A stretch of DNA of 64,000 nucleotides from JAZKIX01 sp040384645 (GCA_040384645.1 JAZKIX010000183.1:1-64000); one strand, 5' to 3'. Positions 8,629 to 18,814 are shown, numbered from the stretch's first letter. The notes: generated by a model not told the origin, from the sequence alone. Translations and numbers: made by a program.

Positions 8629-8975
8629 AAATGACTCCTGTGTCAGTTGAAAAGTAAGTTGAAAAGGGTGTTGCACTAGCGGTTACCGGATTCAAGCAAA
8701 GGATCTGGCTTCCCGTTGTGATGCCATGGATGCCAGTATTGGCAGGTACCGGCGAAACCGCCAGCAAGCGGCGACAGAATGCCGATTCGACAGCTTGAAA
8801 CGGCTTTTGCCGCGATGGCGTGTTTGCCCAAAGCGCTTGCAATAGCGCGCTGGCCGGTGGCTAATCGTCAATCTGGCGTCAATGAACCAGATGGAGCGAG
8901 AATTTTGCACGGAGTCGTCAGTCCAATCGGAGCCGCTTAGACGAGCGACATAACCTTGCGTGAAGGAGTTTTATC
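8629..8975. other. Intergenic region between divergent units
   Basis: About 347 bp between the 2TM-kinase operon and the divergent small gene at 8976. I see no coding signature here. The sequence must hold the promoters for both directions; no confident -10/-35 pair was identified. Confidence 0.4.
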
Positions 8976-9302
8976 ATGATGCAAACCAGTGAAATTCAAA
9001 AACGTTTTTCGCAGATTGAACAGTCGATTGAGCAGATGGTCGATGCCTGTCAAACCGATCCTACGGTTCCCATGGATTTGAAAGACTGTGTCGATAAAAT
9101 GGATCAGCAAACCGATATGGCAAAACAGGCACTGCAATCCAACGATCCATCGCGGATTCGCCAATGCGTGGACGAACTGGAACAGCTGGGTGATTTGGCG
9201 AAGCAGGCGTGCCAAACCACCAGCAATGTCGAGCCGGCGCTTAAAAATGCGGTAATGAATGCCCATGACGAACTGTCGGATTTAAAGCATGAATTGCATT
9301 AG
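8976..9302 (+). CDS. Small conserved protein of unknown function
   Basis: A 108-residue hydrophilic, probably all-helical cytoplasmic protein with no signal peptide. It has four Cys residues (DACQTD, KDCVDK, RQCVDE, QACQTT) roughly 20-40 residues apart and Met/Gln-rich helices, hinting at a helical bundle that may use cysteines for metal or redox chemistry. The start is supported by AAGGAG placed 7 nt before ATG 8976. I do not recognise a named domain. It ends in a short hairpin (AGACGG...CCGTCT) that overlaps the stop codon. Confidence 0.75.
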   Translation: MMQTSEIQKRFSQIEQSIEQMVDACQTDPTVPMDLKDCVDKMDQQTDMAKQALQSNDPSRIRQCVDELEQLGDLAKQACQTTSNVEPALKNAVMNAHDELSDLKHELH

Positions 9303-9429
9303 ACGGTACAGCGCCGTCTGACTGTAAAAGCAGCAAGGAGAGCAGGCATTCCATGCTGCTTTCCGTTATTACAGCGGCGGCACCGCTTGCTCCGTTAGAA
9401 TTATTTGTTCCTCAATCCCGAAAGCGTCC

Positions 9430-10215
9430 ATGTGGCCATACCCTAAAATCGTCGCCCACCGTGGTGGCGGATCGTTGGCGCCTGAAAATACGATTGCAGC
9501 CATGCGCTGTGGTCTGGCGCATGGTTTTCGTGCCGTCGAGTTCGATGTGATGCTGTCGCGCGACGGCATCCCGATCTTGATGCATGATGAGAATTTGGGG
9601 CGCACCGCGAAAGGCGAAGGCAGGATTTGCGATTGGGATGCCAGTCATTTGGCCATGCTGGATGCCGGTAGTTGGTTCGGCCCGGCATTTGCCGGCGAGC
9701 TGGTGCCAAGGTTTGAAGAGGTGATCCGCTTTTGCCGCACCAATGCTATCTGGATGAATGTCGAGATCAAGCCAGTGCCAGGTTTTGAGGAGGCTACAGG
9801 CCGGATCGCTGCCTTGATGGTGCGGCGGCTGTTCGGTACCGATTCCGACCCAGGAAAATCGACGCTGCATAATCCTCATTGGCCCTTATTGTCGTCGTTT
9901 TCCTTTGAAGCCTTGATGGCCGCTAAATCGGCCACGCCGGAACTGGCGCGTGGTTTCTTGATCGACGCGATACCACCCGATTGGCAAACCCGATTGCACA
10001 ATTTGGGTGCAATCGCTTTGCATACCAATCATCTTAATTTGACCGAAGAGCTGGCACGTGCCGTGAAGGACGCAGGATTCGGCTTGTTTTGCTACACCGT
10101 CAACAGCACTGAACGTGCAAAACAATTATTAGCTTGGGGTGTAGATGGATTTTGTACCGACCAAATCGATTTGATCGGCCCACATTTTGGAAACCGATTG
10201 CCCGCCGCGATTTGA
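9430..10215 (+). CDS. ugpQ: Glycerophosphodiester phosphodiesterase
   Basis: A 261-residue cytoplasmic GDPD enzyme that hydrolyses glycerophosphodiesters to sn-glycerol 3-phosphate and an alcohol. Landmarks are AHRGGGSLAPENT near residue 9 (catalytic His and Glu), AVEFDVMLSRDGIPILMHD (metal ligands), WMNVEIKP, and the C-terminal CYTVNS/GVDGFCTDQID region. The length matches UgpQ rather than the longer secreted GlpQ, and there is no signal peptide. No ugpBAEC transporter is in the window. It is followed by alaS after 121 bp, presumably in a separate transcription unit. Confidence 0.92.
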   Translation: MWPYPKIVAHRGGGSLAPENTIAAMRCGLAHGFRAVEFDVMLSRDGIPILMHDENLGRTAKGEGRICDWDASHLAMLDAGSWFGPAFAGELVPRFEEVIRFCRTNAIWMNVEIKPVPGFEEATGRIAALMVRRLFGTDSDPGKSTLHNPHWPLLSSFSFEALMAAKSATPELARGFLIDAIPPDWQTRLHNLGAIALHTNHLNLTEELARAVKDAGFGLFCYTVNSTERAKQLLAWGVDGFCTDQIDLIGPHFGNRLPAAI

Positions 10216-10336
10216 GTCGGTTCGGTAATTCTAAAGTGTCTCTCTTTTTGCGCCATTTAGCCGGTATTTTGCACCTGACTTATCACGTATAATCGCGCCT
10301 TTAACGCTTTTCGCGCCACTTTTTTGCTGAAAAAAC

Positions 10337-12961
10337 ATGAAATCATCCGAAATCCGCGACAAATTCCTGAAATTCTTTGAATCCAAAAACCATACCATCG
10401 TAAGGTCATCGAGCTTGGTTCCTGGAAACGATCCCACTTTGTTGTTCACTAATTCCGGGATGGTGCAATTCAAGGATGTATTTCTCGGCACGGAAAAGCG
10501 CAATTATGTGCGGGCGACTTCGGTTCAGCGCTGCCTGCGTGCCGGCGGCAAACATAACGATCTGGAAAACGTCGGTTATACCGCACGCCACCATACATTT
10601 TTTGAAATGTTGGGCAACTGGTCGTTCGGCGATTATTTCAAGCATGATTCCTTGGTTTGGGCCTGGGAATTGTTGACCAAAGTGTATGGCCTGGAGCCTG
10701 AAAAACTATGGGCTACCGTCTACCAAACCGATGACGAAGCCTACGATATCTGGGTCAACGTGATCGGCTTGCCGAAAGAGCGCGTGGTACGCATCGGCGA
10801 CAATAAAGGCGCACCGTTTGCCTCAGATAATTTTTGGCAAATGGCCGATACCGGCCCGTGCGGTCCTTGTTCCGAAATTTTCTACGACCACGGCCCCGAG
10901 ATCTGGGGTGGACCTCCGGGCAGCGCCGAGCAAGATGGCGACCGTTATATCGAAATCTGGAATAACGTGTTCATGCAATTCGACCGTCAGATCGATCCCG
11001 TGACTGGCGTTGCGACATTGACGCCATTGCCAAAACCATGCGTCGATACCGGCATGGGCTTGGAGCGTTTGGCTGCGGTGCTGCAACACGGTCACAGCAA
11101 TTACGATATCGATTTATTCCAGAATCTGATCAAAGCCGCAGCACGCGAAACCAATACCAGCGATCTCGCAAACAATTCGCTGAAAGTCATTGCCGACCAT
11201 ATCCGCGCCTGTTCTTTCCTGATCGTCGATGGCGTGATTCCCGGTAGTGAAGGGCGCGCTTATGTGCTGCGCCGGATTATTCGCCGCGCCTTGCGCCACG
11301 GCCATAAACTGGGACAAACCAAGCCATTTTTCTACCAACTGGTGAAAGACCTGGTGCTGGAAATGGGCGAGGCCTATCCCGAATTGCCAGCGGCGGCCGA
11401 ACGCGTCGAGCAAGTGCTCAAGCAAGAGGAAGAGCGCTTTGGCGAGACGCTGGAAAACGGCATGAAAATCCTCGAAGTCGCGCTGGCTAAGGATGGCAAC
11501 AAGCTCGATGGCGATACCGCCTTTACCTTGTACGATACTTTTGGCTTCCCGCTTGATTTGACCGCCGATATTTGTCGTGAGCGCAATGTAACGCTGGATG
11601 AAGCCGGTTTTGCCGCAGCCATGGAGCGCCAGAAATCGACCGCCCGGGCCGCCGGTAAATTCAAGAGTGCTGCCGGAATTGAATACAGCGGCGATAAGAC
11701 CAAGTTCGTCGGTTACGACAGTTTGGTGCAAGACGCCAAGATTGCCGCGTTATATGTGAATGGCACGGCGGTACAAAAAGTCGAAGCCGGCCAAGAAGCG
11801 ATTGTAGTGCTGGACATCACGCCGTTCTACGCAGAGTCTGGTGGTCAGGTAGGCGACTCCGGCATGCTGGAGTCTACCGGTGCGCAGTTTGAAGTAGGCG
11901 ATACGCAAAAAATCCAACCTGAAGTATTCGGTCACCACGGGGTGTTGCGTCAAGGCGCACTTGCCGTTGGCGATCACGTCAGTGCTAGTGTTGACATCGC
12001 GATCCGTGCCCAAACCGTGCGCAACCATTCTGCAACGCACTTGATGCACAAGGCCTTGCGTGAAGTATTGGGTAGCCACGTGGCGCAAAAAGGATCCTTG
12101 GTCGATGCGGAGAAAACCCGTTTCGATTTCAGCCATAACGCACCGATGACAGCCGATCAAATTACTCAGGTCGAAGCGATCGTCAACCGCGAAATTCTTG
12201 CCAATGCGGCGACCCAAGCACAAGTAATGGGCTTCGATGACGCCGTCAAGCATGGCGCAATGGCCTTGTTCGGTGAAAAATACGGTGACGAAGTACGTGT
12301 ACTGGAGATCGGTTCATCCAAGGAATTGTGCGGCGGTACACACGTCACTCGCACCGGCGATATCGGCTTGTTCAAAATTATCGGCGAGAGCGGTGTCGCA
12401 GCCGGTATCCGTCGGGTCGAAGCCGTCAGCGGTGAAGGCGCTTTGCAATTGATTCAAACCCTGAGCCGCCGTGTCAGCGAAGCGGCGACTGCCTTGAAAG
12501 CGTTGCCAGACGAATTGACCCAACGCATAGTTCAGGTGCAGGATCAAGTCCGGTCGTTGGAAAAAGAATTGGCTTCTCTTAAATCCAAGCTGGCTTCCGG
12601 TCAAGGCGATAGTCTGGTCGCGCAAGCCATCAACATCGACGGCATGATGGTATTGGCAGCGACGCTTGACGGCGCCGATGTGGCGACCTTGCGTGAGACG
12701 ATGGACAAGCTGAAAGATAAGTTGAAAACGGCTGCTATTGTGTTGGCGTCGGTCAGCGATGGGAAAGTCAGTTTGATCGCCGGTGTCACTGCCAATGCCA
12801 CCGGCAAAGTTAAAGCGGGTGAATTAGTTAATTTTGTGGCGCAGCAGGTAGGCGGCAAAGGCGGCGGGCGCGCCGATATGGCACAGGCCGGCGGTACCGA
12901 TCCGAGTGGTCTCAGTAAAGCCTTGGATGCAGTGGCGGGATGGGTTGCCGAGCGGATTTGA
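10337..12961 (+). CDS. alaS: Alanine--tRNA ligase
   Basis: An 874-residue class II aminoacyl-tRNA synthetase that charges tRNA-Ala. The catalytic core begins with [18 protein letters not shown] and contains the motif 2 region [15 protein letters not shown]. The editing domain carries the zinc ligands HSATHLMH and CGGTH. The C-terminal coiled coil (residues about 715-755) and DHHA1-type C-Ala domain ([15 protein letters not shown]) are present. Length is normal for the family. A TATAAT box at 10288-10293 may be its promoter -10, although no convincing -35 is seen. Confidence 0.98.
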   Translation: MKSSEIRDKFLKFFESKNHTIVRSSSLVPGNDPTLLFTNSGMVQFKDVFLGTEKRNYVRATSVQRCLRAGGKHNDLENVGYTARHHTFFEMLGNWSFGDYFKHDSLVWAWELLTKVYGLEPEKLWATVYQTDDEAYDIWVNVIGLPKERVVRIGDNKGAPFASDNFWQMADTGPCGPCSEIFYDHGPEIWGGPPGSAEQDGDRYIEIWNNVFMQFDRQIDPVTGVATLTPLPKPCVDTGMGLERLAAVLQHGHSNYDIDLFQNLIKAAARETNTSDLANNSLKVIADHIRACSFLIVDGVIPGSEGRAYVLRRIIRRALRHGHKLGQTKPFFYQLVKDLVLEMGEAYPELPAAAERVEQVLKQEEERFGETLENGMKILEVALAKDGNKLDGDTAFTLYDTFGFPLDLTADICRERNVTLDEAGFAAAMERQKSTARAAGKFKSAAGIEYSGDKTKFVGYDSLVQDAKIAALYVNGTAVQKVEAGQEAIVVLDITPFYAESGGQVGDSGMLESTGAQFEVGDTQKIQPEVFGHHGVLRQGALAVGDHVSASVDIAIRAQTVRNHSATHLMHKALREVLGSHVAQKGSLVDAEKTRFDFSHNAPMTADQITQVEAIVNREILANAATQAQVMGFDDAVKHGAMALFGEKYGDEVRVLEIGSSKELCGGTHVTRTGDIGLFKIIGESGVAAGIRRVEAVSGEGALQLIQTLSRRVSEAATALKALPDELTQRIVQVQDQVRSLEKELASLKSKLASGQGDSLVAQAINIDGMMVLAATLDGADVATLRETMDKLKDKLKTAAIVLASVSDGKVSLIAGVTANATGKVKAGELVNFVAQQVGGKGGGRADMAQAGGTDPSGLSKALDAVAGWVAERI

Positions 12962-13082
12962 TATCTGTAAGGTTCTGGCAACACTAATCTGGACTAGAAC
13001 GGATTTTTGCTGCAACGCGTCAATTTTGGCGTAATATTGGGCGTATTGCCGAATCACGCTCAATTCTCTCGAAGATACGATC

Positions 13083-13310
13083 ATGGAATTTGATAAAGAA
13101 CTCGACGCTAGCGGCCTCAATTGTCCCTTACCGATTTTAAAAGCCAAGAAGGCCTTGTCCGAGCTGCAGAGCGGGCAAGTGCTGCGCATCATCGCAACCG
13201 ATCCGGGTTCGGTGCGCGATTTTCAGGCATTCGCCAAGCAAACTGGAAACGAACTCCTTTCCCAATCGGAAAACGGCAAGCAACTGATTTTTTTCATGAA
13301 ACGAAAATAG
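13083..13310 (+). CDS. tusA: Sulfurtransferase TusA family protein
   Basis: A 75-residue TusA/SirA-like protein. It has the diagnostic LNCPLPILKAKKAL motif, whose Cys (residue 14) carries the persulfide, followed by the two-layer alpha/beta fold. TusA proteins relay sulfur for tRNA thiolation, molybdenum cofactor or other pathways. It lies 121 bp after alaS on the same strand, an arrangement I recall as common in Burkholderiales, and is followed by a rho-independent terminator. True TusA and the related YedF-like carriers cannot be separated from sequence alone. Confidence 0.88.
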   Translation: MEFDKELDASGLNCPLPILKAKKALSELQSGQVLRIIATDPGSVRDFQAFAKQTGNELLSQSENGKQLIFFMKRK

Positions 13311-13363
13311 CCATCTGTTGAAAATCAATAGAGCACATCAGTTTTCCTCTTATTCTTTGTCTC

Positions 13364-13394
13364 AGCACGCCAATTAATGCGGCGTGCTTTTTTA
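13364..13394 (+). terminator. Rho-independent terminator after tusA
   Basis: AGCACGCC (13364-13371) and GGCGTGCT (13381-13388) pair around a 9-nt loop, followed by a T-rich tail TTTTTT. It is 53 bp downstream of the tusA stop codon. Confidence 0.85.
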
Positions 13395-13452
13395 TGCCTT
13401 GTCGTTGGAAAAAGTCTCGATTCCAGAAACATATATGCCATTTCAAAATAAT

Positions 13453-13502
13453 AGAACGATCGTTCTAAATTTCTGCGTGGGCGAAGATTCTCTTTTATAA
13501 TC
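13453..13502 (+). promoter_or_regulatory. Palindromic operator and -10 box before etfBA
   Basis: TAGAACGATCGTTCTA (13453-13468) is a perfect 16-bp palindrome of the type bound by TetR-family regulators. A TATAAT box follows at 13497-13502, placing the palindrome just upstream of the -35 region (13474-13479). Given the downstream electron-transfer flavoprotein and acyl-CoA dehydrogenase genes, a fatty-acid or acyl-CoA responsive regulator is a plausible binder (inference). Confidence 0.6.
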
Positions 13503-13558
13503 AAGCCAATTTTTCATTTCCCTTATTCTGTTAATCCGCATTTTCCAAAGGCACAGTC

Positions 13559-14308
13559 ATGAAAGTCTTGGTACCAGTCAAACGCGTCGTCGATTACAAC
13601 GTCAAGGTACGCGCTAAAACAGACGGCAGCGGCGTCGATATTGCCAACGTCAAAATGTCGATGAATCCTTTTGATGAAATCGCACTGGAAGAGGCGATGC
13701 GTCTAAAGGAAGCCGGCAAAGTGACCGAAGTGGTGGCAGTTTCCTGCGGCGTTTTGCAGTGCCAGGAAACTTTGCGTACCGCGATGGCCATCGGTGCCGA
13801 TCGTGCGATTCTGGTTGAGACCGATGCTGAATTGCAGCCGCTGGCGGTGGCGAAATTGCTTAAGGCATTGGCTGACAAAGAACAACCGCAATTGATTATC
13901 CTCGGTAAGCAGGCAATCGATGACGATTGCAATCAAACTGGCCAGATGTTGGCAGCCTTATTGGGCTGGCCGCAAGCCACCTTCGCTTCGAAAGTGGTTT
14001 TGGAAGACGGCAAAGTGAATGTGACGCGTGAAGTCGATGGCGGCTTGGAAACCTTGGCATTAACCTTGCCAGCCATTATCACGACCGATCTGCGTTTGAA
14101 CGAGCCGCGCTATGTGACCTTGCCGAATATCATGAAGGCCAAGAAAAAACCGCTCGATAACGTCAAGCCAGCCGACCTTGGCGTGGACGTGACATCGCGC
14201 TTGAAGACATTGAAAGTAGTCGAGCCATCCAAGCGCTCGGCCGGCGTCATCGTGCCCAATATCGAAGCGTTGGTTGCCAAATTGCGCAACGAAGCAAAAG
14301 TCATTTAA
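13559..14308 (+). CDS. etfB: Electron transfer flavoprotein subunit beta
   Basis: A 249-residue EtfB. It starts [18 protein letters not shown] and has the family signature region [21 protein letters not shown] (about residues 178-198). EtfB binds AMP, pairs with EtfA, and passes electrons from acyl-CoA dehydrogenases to ETF:ubiquinone oxidoreductase. Directly followed by etfA (69-bp gap) and then an acyl-CoA dehydrogenase, consistent with a fatty-acid or amino-acid oxidation unit controlled from the 13453 palindrome. Length is normal. Confidence 0.97.
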   Translation: MKVLVPVKRVVDYNVKVRAKTDGSGVDIANVKMSMNPFDEIALEEAMRLKEAGKVTEVVAVSCGVLQCQETLRTAMAIGADRAILVETDAELQPLAVAKLLKALADKEQPQLIILGKQAIDDDCNQTGQMLAALLGWPQATFASKVVLEDGKVNVTREVDGGLETLALTLPAIITTDLRLNEPRYVTLPNIMKAKKKPLDNVKPADLGVDVTSRLKTLKVVEPSKRSAGVIVPNIEALVAKLRNEAKVI

Positions 14309-14377
14309 TCGCATTTTCCCGACATTCCGTCCCTTCATGCTGTCGCTGTGCGCAGCTGACCAAACTAGGAAAACACC

Positions 14378-15310
14378 ATGACCGCACTTGTCATTGCTGA
14401 ACACGATAACGCTACTCTTAAAGGTAGCACTTTTAATACCGTCACTGCCGCAAGTCAATGCGGTGGCGAGGTGCATGTTCTGGTTGCTGGGCATAACTGC
14501 GCCGCAGCGGCGCAAGCCGCATCGCAGATTGCTGGCGTGTCGAAAGTTTTAGTGGCTGATGCCGCGCATTTCGCCGATGGCTTGGCCGAAAATGTGGCAG
14601 CTCAGACTTTGTCTTTGGCGGCTGCGTATTCGCATATCCTGGCGCCTGCAACTGCCTATGGCAAAAACATCTTGCCACGCGTCGCTGCCAAGCTCGATGT
14701 TGGGCAGATTTCTGAAATCACCAAGGTTGATTCACCCGATACCTTCGAGCGTCCGATCTATGCAGGCAATGCCATCGCCACCGTGCAATCGAGCGATGCG
14801 GTCAAAGTGATTACGGTACGTGCAACTGGTTTTGATGCCGCTTCAGTCAGCGGTGGTGCAGCCAGCGTTGAGAACCTTGCTGCGGTTGCAGACTCAGGCA
14901 AATCGGCTTTTGTATCGCGCGAGGTCGCTAAATCCGACCGTCCTGAATTGACTGCCGCCAAGGTCGTTGTCTCCGGTGGGCGCGGCATGGGTTCGGCTGA
15001 TAACTTCAAGATTCTGGAGCCGCTGGCTGACAGGCTGGGCGCAGCAATGGGGGCGTCGCGTGCTGCAGTCGATGCCGGTTATGTGCCCAACGATTGGCAA
15101 GTCGGACAGACCGGCAAAATCGTCGCGCCGCAACTGTATATCGCGGTCGGGATTTCCGGCGCGATCCAGCATCTTGCGGGGATGAAGGATTCCAAGACCA
15201 TTGTCGCCATTAACAAAGATCCCGAAGCGCCGATTTTTGCGGTAGCCGATTACGGCATCGTCGGTGACTTGTTCGATCTGGTGCCGCAACTGGTCAAGGA
15301 GCTGGGTTAA
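14378..15310 (+). CDS. etfA: Electron transfer flavoprotein subunit alpha
   Basis: A 310-residue EtfA with N-terminal alpha/beta domain ([15 protein letters not shown]) and a C-terminal FAD-binding domain. The signature includes [41 protein letters not shown] and [20 protein letters not shown], with [22 protein letters not shown] at the end. It carries the FAD that accepts electrons from acyl-CoA dehydrogenases. Co-transcribed with etfB. No sign of truncation. Confidence 0.97.
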   Translation: MTALVIAEHDNATLKGSTFNTVTAASQCGGEVHVLVAGHNCAAAAQAASQIAGVSKVLVADAAHFADGLAENVAAQTLSLAAAYSHILAPATAYGKNILPRVAAKLDVGQISEITKVDSPDTFERPIYAGNAIATVQSSDAVKVITVRATGFDAASVSGGAASVENLAAVADSGKSAFVSREVAKSDRPELTAAKVVVSGGRGMGSADNFKILEPLADRLGAAMGASRAAVDAGYVPNDWQVGQTGKIVAPQLYIAVGISGAIQHLAGMKDSKTIVAINKDPEAPIFAVADYGIVGDLFDLVPQLVKELG

Positions 15311-15341
15311 AACAGCCAATTAGTCGACGCAAAATGACAGT

Positions 15342-15378
15342 CGCTCAAATCAAATCACGGAGTGATTCGGTTTGAGCG
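15342..15378 (+). repeat. Inverted repeat between etfA and the acyl-CoA dehydrogenase
   Basis: CGCTCAAA (15342-15349) pairs with TTTGAGCG (15371-15378), with inner AATCAC/GTGATT arms around GGA. There is no T-run, so it may be an attenuating or mRNA-stabilising stem-loop within the operon rather than a terminator. Confidence 0.5.
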
Positions 15379-15471
15379 GCGCAACTACAACGGGTGCAGC
15401 GTGTGCAGAAGGTCTGCAGGCTGTGCCCGTTTTGTATTCTGCCTTTAATACTTGCACGAATGGAGATTGCC

Positions 15472-17274
15472 ATGAGCTACCACGCCCCCGTCAAAGATAT
15501 GTTGTTTGTTATGAACGAGTTGGCGGGTCTGCCTGCCGTCAGTGGCTGGCCAGGATGTGAGGATGCGACACCCGATATCGCGGAGGCTGTGCTGGAAGAA
15601 AAAGCAAATTTCTGCCGCGACGTCATTGCGCCGCTCAATTGGCTCAGCGATAAAGAACCAAGCTATTGGCACGACGGGCAAGTGAGTACTTCCAAAGGCT
15701 TCAAAGAAGCTTTCAAGGCATTTGGTGCTGGCGGCTGGCAGGGCGTGCAGCATGCGACCGAATACGGGGGCCAGGGCTTGCCGAAATTAATTGCAGCGGC
15801 GTGTATCGAAATGCTCAATGCGGCCAGTATTTCTTTTGCCCTTTGCCCTTTGCTGACCGATGGCGCAATCGAGGCTTTGCTGACAGCCGGCTCCGACCAG
15901 CAAAAAGCGCTCTATCTGGAAAATTTCATTTCCGGCAAATGGACCGGCACCATGAATTTGACCGAGCCGCAAGCCGGCTCCGACTTGGCAGCAGTACGCA
16001 CGCGCGCCGTGCCGCAGGGTGACAGCACCTATAAATTGTTCGGCACCAAGATTTTTATCACCTACGGCGAACACGATATGGCAGAGAACATCGTGCATCT
16101 GGTGTTGGCGCGCACGCCGGATGCGCCGGAAGGCGTGAAAGGGATTTCACTCTTTATCGTGCCGAAGTTTTTGGTTAATGCCGACGGCACCCTGGGCGAG
16201 CGTAATGATGTCCATTGTGTCTCGCTGGAACACAAGCTTGGTATCAAGGCCAGTCCGACTGCTGTGCTGCAATTTGGTGACCACGGTGGCGCTATCGGCA
16301 ACCTGATCGGACAAGAAAATCGTGGCCTCGAAATCATGTTCATTATGATGAATGCGGCCCGGTTCGGCGTGGGTATGCAGGGCATCGGGCTGGCTGAGCG
16401 CGCTTATCAAAAAGCGGTGCAATTTGCCAGGGAACGGATTCAGTCGCGCGACTTGGCAGGGTCCGCCGGGCCGGTGACGATCATCCATCATCCTGATGTG
16501 CGCCGCATGTTGATGTCGATGCGGGCACAGATCGAAGCCGCGCGCGCCCTCGCTTACGTCGCTGCTGCCGCGAGCGATGCGGCGCATCATCATCCCGATG
16601 ACGCTGAGCGCAAAGCCAATCAGGCGTTCTATGAATATCTGGTGCCGATCGTGAAGGGCTGGTCAACCGAGATGTCGATTGAAGTGGCATCGACCGGCGT
16701 GCAAGTGCACGGCGGCATGGGATTTATTGAAGAAACCGGCGCCGCACAATACTACCGGGATGCAAAAATCCTGACCATTTATGAAGGTACGACCGCGATA
16801 CAAGCCAATGATTTAGTCGGACGCAAAACAGCGCGCGATGGCGGTGCGACTGCGAAGCGCATCATTGAGCAGGTGCGGGCTGTGCAGGCCGACTTATTGG
16901 CGCAGGCGAACGGCGCTCATCAAGCAGATTTGCATGTAATTGCGGCTCAGTTGGGCATTGGTGCGCAGGCTTTGGAAGATGTCTTGGGATTCGTGACGCA
17001 ACACATCAAGTCAGATGTCAAGGCGGTTTTTGCTGGCAGCGTGTTGTATTTGAAACTGGCTGGCATCGTTTTTGGCGGCTGGCAAATGGCGCGCGCGGCT
17101 TTGGTCGCGCAGCAGAAATTGACGGCAGGCGAGGGTGATCAGGCGTTTTATCTCGCTAAAATCGCTACCGCTCGATTTTTTGCTGAGCATATTTTGTCGC
17201 AGGCAAGCGGCTATCGGATTGCAATTGTCGAAGGCAGTGCCAGCGTAATGGCACTGGATGAAGCGCAATTTTGA
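15472..17274 (+). CDS. Acyl-CoA dehydrogenase, long (about 600 residue) type
   Basis: A 600-residue FAD-dependent acyl-CoA dehydrogenase of the extended class that includes DmdC-like enzymes and uncharacterised FadE homologues. Features in order are the N-terminal segment MSYHAPVKDMLFVMNEL, the middle FAD domain with MNLTEPQAGSDLAAVRTRA and KIFITYGEHD, the C-terminal helical domain with GVQVHGGMGFIEETGAAQYYRDA and TIYEGTTAIQANDLVGRK, and an added C-terminal region of about 130 residues. ATG 15472 follows GGAG and gives the family-typical N-terminus. Located 161 bp behind etfA, it probably donates electrons to that ETF. The chain length or substrate cannot be told. Confidence 0.93.
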   Translation: MSYHAPVKDMLFVMNELAGLPAVSGWPGCEDATPDIAEAVLEEKANFCRDVIAPLNWLSDKEPSYWHDGQVSTSKGFKEAFKAFGAGGWQGVQHATEYGGQGLPKLIAAACIEMLNAASISFALCPLLTDGAIEALLTAGSDQQKALYLENFISGKWTGTMNLTEPQAGSDLAAVRTRAVPQGDSTYKLFGTKIFITYGEHDMAENIVHLVLARTPDAPEGVKGISLFIVPKFLVNADGTLGERNDVHCVSLEHKLGIKASPTAVLQFGDHGGAIGNLIGQENRGLEIMFIMMNAARFGVGMQGIGLAERAYQKAVQFARERIQSRDLAGSAGPVTIIHHPDVRRMLMSMRAQIEAARALAYVAAAASDAAHHHPDDAERKANQAFYEYLVPIVKGWSTEMSIEVASTGVQVHGGMGFIEETGAAQYYRDAKILTIYEGTTAIQANDLVGRKTARDGGATAKRIIEQVRAVQADLLAQANGAHQADLHVIAAQLGIGAQALEDVLGFVTQHIKSDVKAVFAGSVLYLKLAGIVFGGWQMARAALVAQQKLTAGEGDQAFYLAKIATARFFAEHILSQASGYRIAIVEGSASVMALDEAQF

Positions 17275-17307
17275 TAATGGGCATTTGCTGTCGGGTTAGC
17301 CGTTGAT

Positions 17308-17724
17308 TTAGCCATAAGCACCGCCGGTAAATAGCAAGTCGAACAAGCGAGCCATGCTGGCAATCAGCGCTGTAGCGCCAATCCCCAACGTCAACACTAG
17401 AATCACGGCCAGCGGCCAATTGGAATCGGATTGGCGCTGACCTGTTGCATTATGCCGGGCATCCCATTTGTCATCAGGCGTAAGGCCGATCACCAAGGCT
17501 TCGATAAAACTGGCTAGAACCGACAAGATCATCGGCCCGATAATGAAAAACCCCTGCATTTCGCGATTGGCCAGCCAGAGCAAGCCACACAAGATTAGGC
17601 TGGAAACATGGAGCCAGCCGAATAAATCCTTCTTCCCGCAGACATAAAAGCGGTGCAGCCCCAAGCCGCCCGATACAGCAGCTATGAAAGTGGCAAGGGT
17701 TTTGTTTTTGAAGTAAGTCGACAT
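17308..17724 (-). CDS. TM2 domain-containing membrane protein
   Basis: A 138-residue membrane protein. The N-terminal part (KNKTLATFIAAVSGGLGLHRFYVCGKK) is the TM2-domain hairpin with the G-x-H-R-F-Y motif, followed by a hydrophobic pair around residues 35-85. A further C-terminal transmembrane segment is at about 103-132. The function of bacterial TM2 proteins is unknown. It is convergent with the acyl-CoA dehydrogenase gene (33-bp gap, no terminator seen). Confidence 0.82.
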   Translation of the reverse strand: MSTYFKNKTLATFIAAVSGGLGLHRFYVCGKKDLFGWLHVSSLILCGLLWLANREMQGFFIIGPMILSVLASFIEALVIGLTPDDKWDARHNATGQRQSDSNWPLAVILVLTLGIGATALIASMARLFDLLFTGGAYG

Positions 17725-17750
17725 TGAGCAGGTTCTTTCTGAGAATTAAC

Positions 17751-17830
17751 GGGAGTATACCTAAAAACAATAGCTGATCCGCACGGTTTCATTGCAGCGT
17801 AAAAAATACTTGGGGTAGTATATTTGACGC
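17751..17830 (+). repeat. Copy b of the about 80-bp interspersed repeat
   Basis: Begins GGGAGTATACCTAAAAACAA, contains GATCCGCACGGTTTCATTGC, and ends AAAAAATACT / AGTATATTTGACGC, the hairpin end. Lies 27 bp from the start of the TM2 gene and upstream of rpsP. Related copies are at 6260, 25447 (minus) and 56939. Confidence 0.72.
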
Positions 17831-17938
17831 AAAAGAGCTCTTCTAGGCCCCAAAAGTATGCTTTTCAATCTCCCCCGCGACATGCCGGAACAACATTTGA
17901 ACGCGCTTTGATCCGAAAGCAAGCCTTAACAATATGGC

Positions 17939-17968
17939 TTGCAGTTGAGTCATGAAGGGCGTTATAAT
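17939..17968 (+). promoter_or_regulatory. Sigma-70-like promoter of the rpsP operon
   Basis: TTGCAG (17939-17944) and TATAAT (17963-17968) are separated by 18 bp. They lie about 40 bp before the rpsP start codon, appropriate for a ribosomal-protein operon. Confidence 0.7.
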
Positions 17969-18008
17969 CTGCGGCTTTTTCCGCATTCGAACACTTTTTG
18001 GAAATATT

Positions 18009-18257
18009 ATGGTCGTCATTCGTTTAGCCCGTGGAGGCGCCAAGAAGCGCCCTTTCTTCAACATCGTAGCGACCGATTCCCGTAATCGTCGTGACGGTCG
18101 CTTTATCGAGCGTATCGGTTTTTACAATCCGGTTGCAGCGGGTGGCGAAGTGCCGTTCCGTATTGCCGATGATCGTCTGGCCTACTGGCAAGGTGTTGGC
18201 GCGCAAATGTCGCCAACCGTTGCTCGTCTGGTTAATGCTGCTAAAACGCCTGCTTAA
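18009..18257 (+). CDS. rpsP: 30S ribosomal protein S16
   Basis: An 82-residue S16 protein beginning [20 protein letters not shown], with [14 protein letters not shown], the family signature. It is a component of the small ribosomal subunit body. I chose ATG 18009 because this is the invariant N-terminus; upstream in-frame codons are not conserved sequence. It is the first gene of the classic rpsP-rimM-trmD-rplS operon. Confidence 0.98.
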   Translation: MVVIRLARGGAKKRPFFNIVATDSRNRRDGRFIERIGFYNPVAAGGEVPFRIADDRLAYWQGVGAQMSPTVARLVNAAKTPA

Positions 18258-18259
18258 GT

Positions 18260-18814
18260 TTGTCGGATAAAACCTTAGCGGGTGTGGTTATACCCGCCGA
18301 TTTGGTGAATGTCGGCTACATATCCGGCGCTTACGGTCTGAATGGTTGGGTCAAGGTTAAACCTTTTTCCAGCGACGCCGATGCGCTGCTGAATGCAAAA
18401 ACCTGGTGGTTGGACAAGCCGGAATTGCGTGATGTCAGTATGTTGCAGTCCAAGATCCATAGCGGCGACGTCGTAGCGCAATTGATGGGTGTGGCCGGGC
18501 GGGATGCGGCTGAAGCGCTGAAAGGCGCATCGGTACAAATTCCGCGTAGCCACTTCCCTGCATTGCCCGGCAATGAATTTTATTGGGTCGATCTGATCGG
18601 CCTGACAGTGGAAAACCTGCTGGGCGAATCGCTCGGTGTGGTCAAGGACATGATGGACAACGGCGCGCATCCCATCTTGCGGATAGTCGCTGCAGATCTA
18701 GTCGGTACTGAAAAATCCTCTGATGAAATCTTGATTCCTTTTGTCGACCGCTTTGTAAAAACGGTCGACCAGTCCGCCAAAAAAATCACGGTCGATTGGG
18801 GTCTGGATTATTAA
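18260..18814 (+). CDS. rimM: Ribosome maturation factor RimM
   Basis: A 184-residue RimM that assists 30S head maturation by binding S19. The N-terminal beta-barrel begins [18 protein letters not shown]. The C-terminal PRC-barrel contains [34 protein letters not shown] and [14 protein letters not shown]. The start appears to be TTG at 18260, only 2 nt after the rpsP stop codon, with no separate Shine-Dalgarno, so translation is probably coupled to rpsP. No ATG fits in this frame near the expected start. Confidence 0.95.
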   Translation: MSDKTLAGVVIPADLVNVGYISGAYGLNGWVKVKPFSSDADALLNAKTWWLDKPELRDVSMLQSKIHSGDVVAQLMGVAGRDAAEALKGASVQIPRSHFPALPGNEFYWVDLIGLTVENLLGESLGVVKDMMDNGAHPILRIVAADLVGTEKSSDEILIPFVDRFVKTVDQSAKKITVDWGLDY

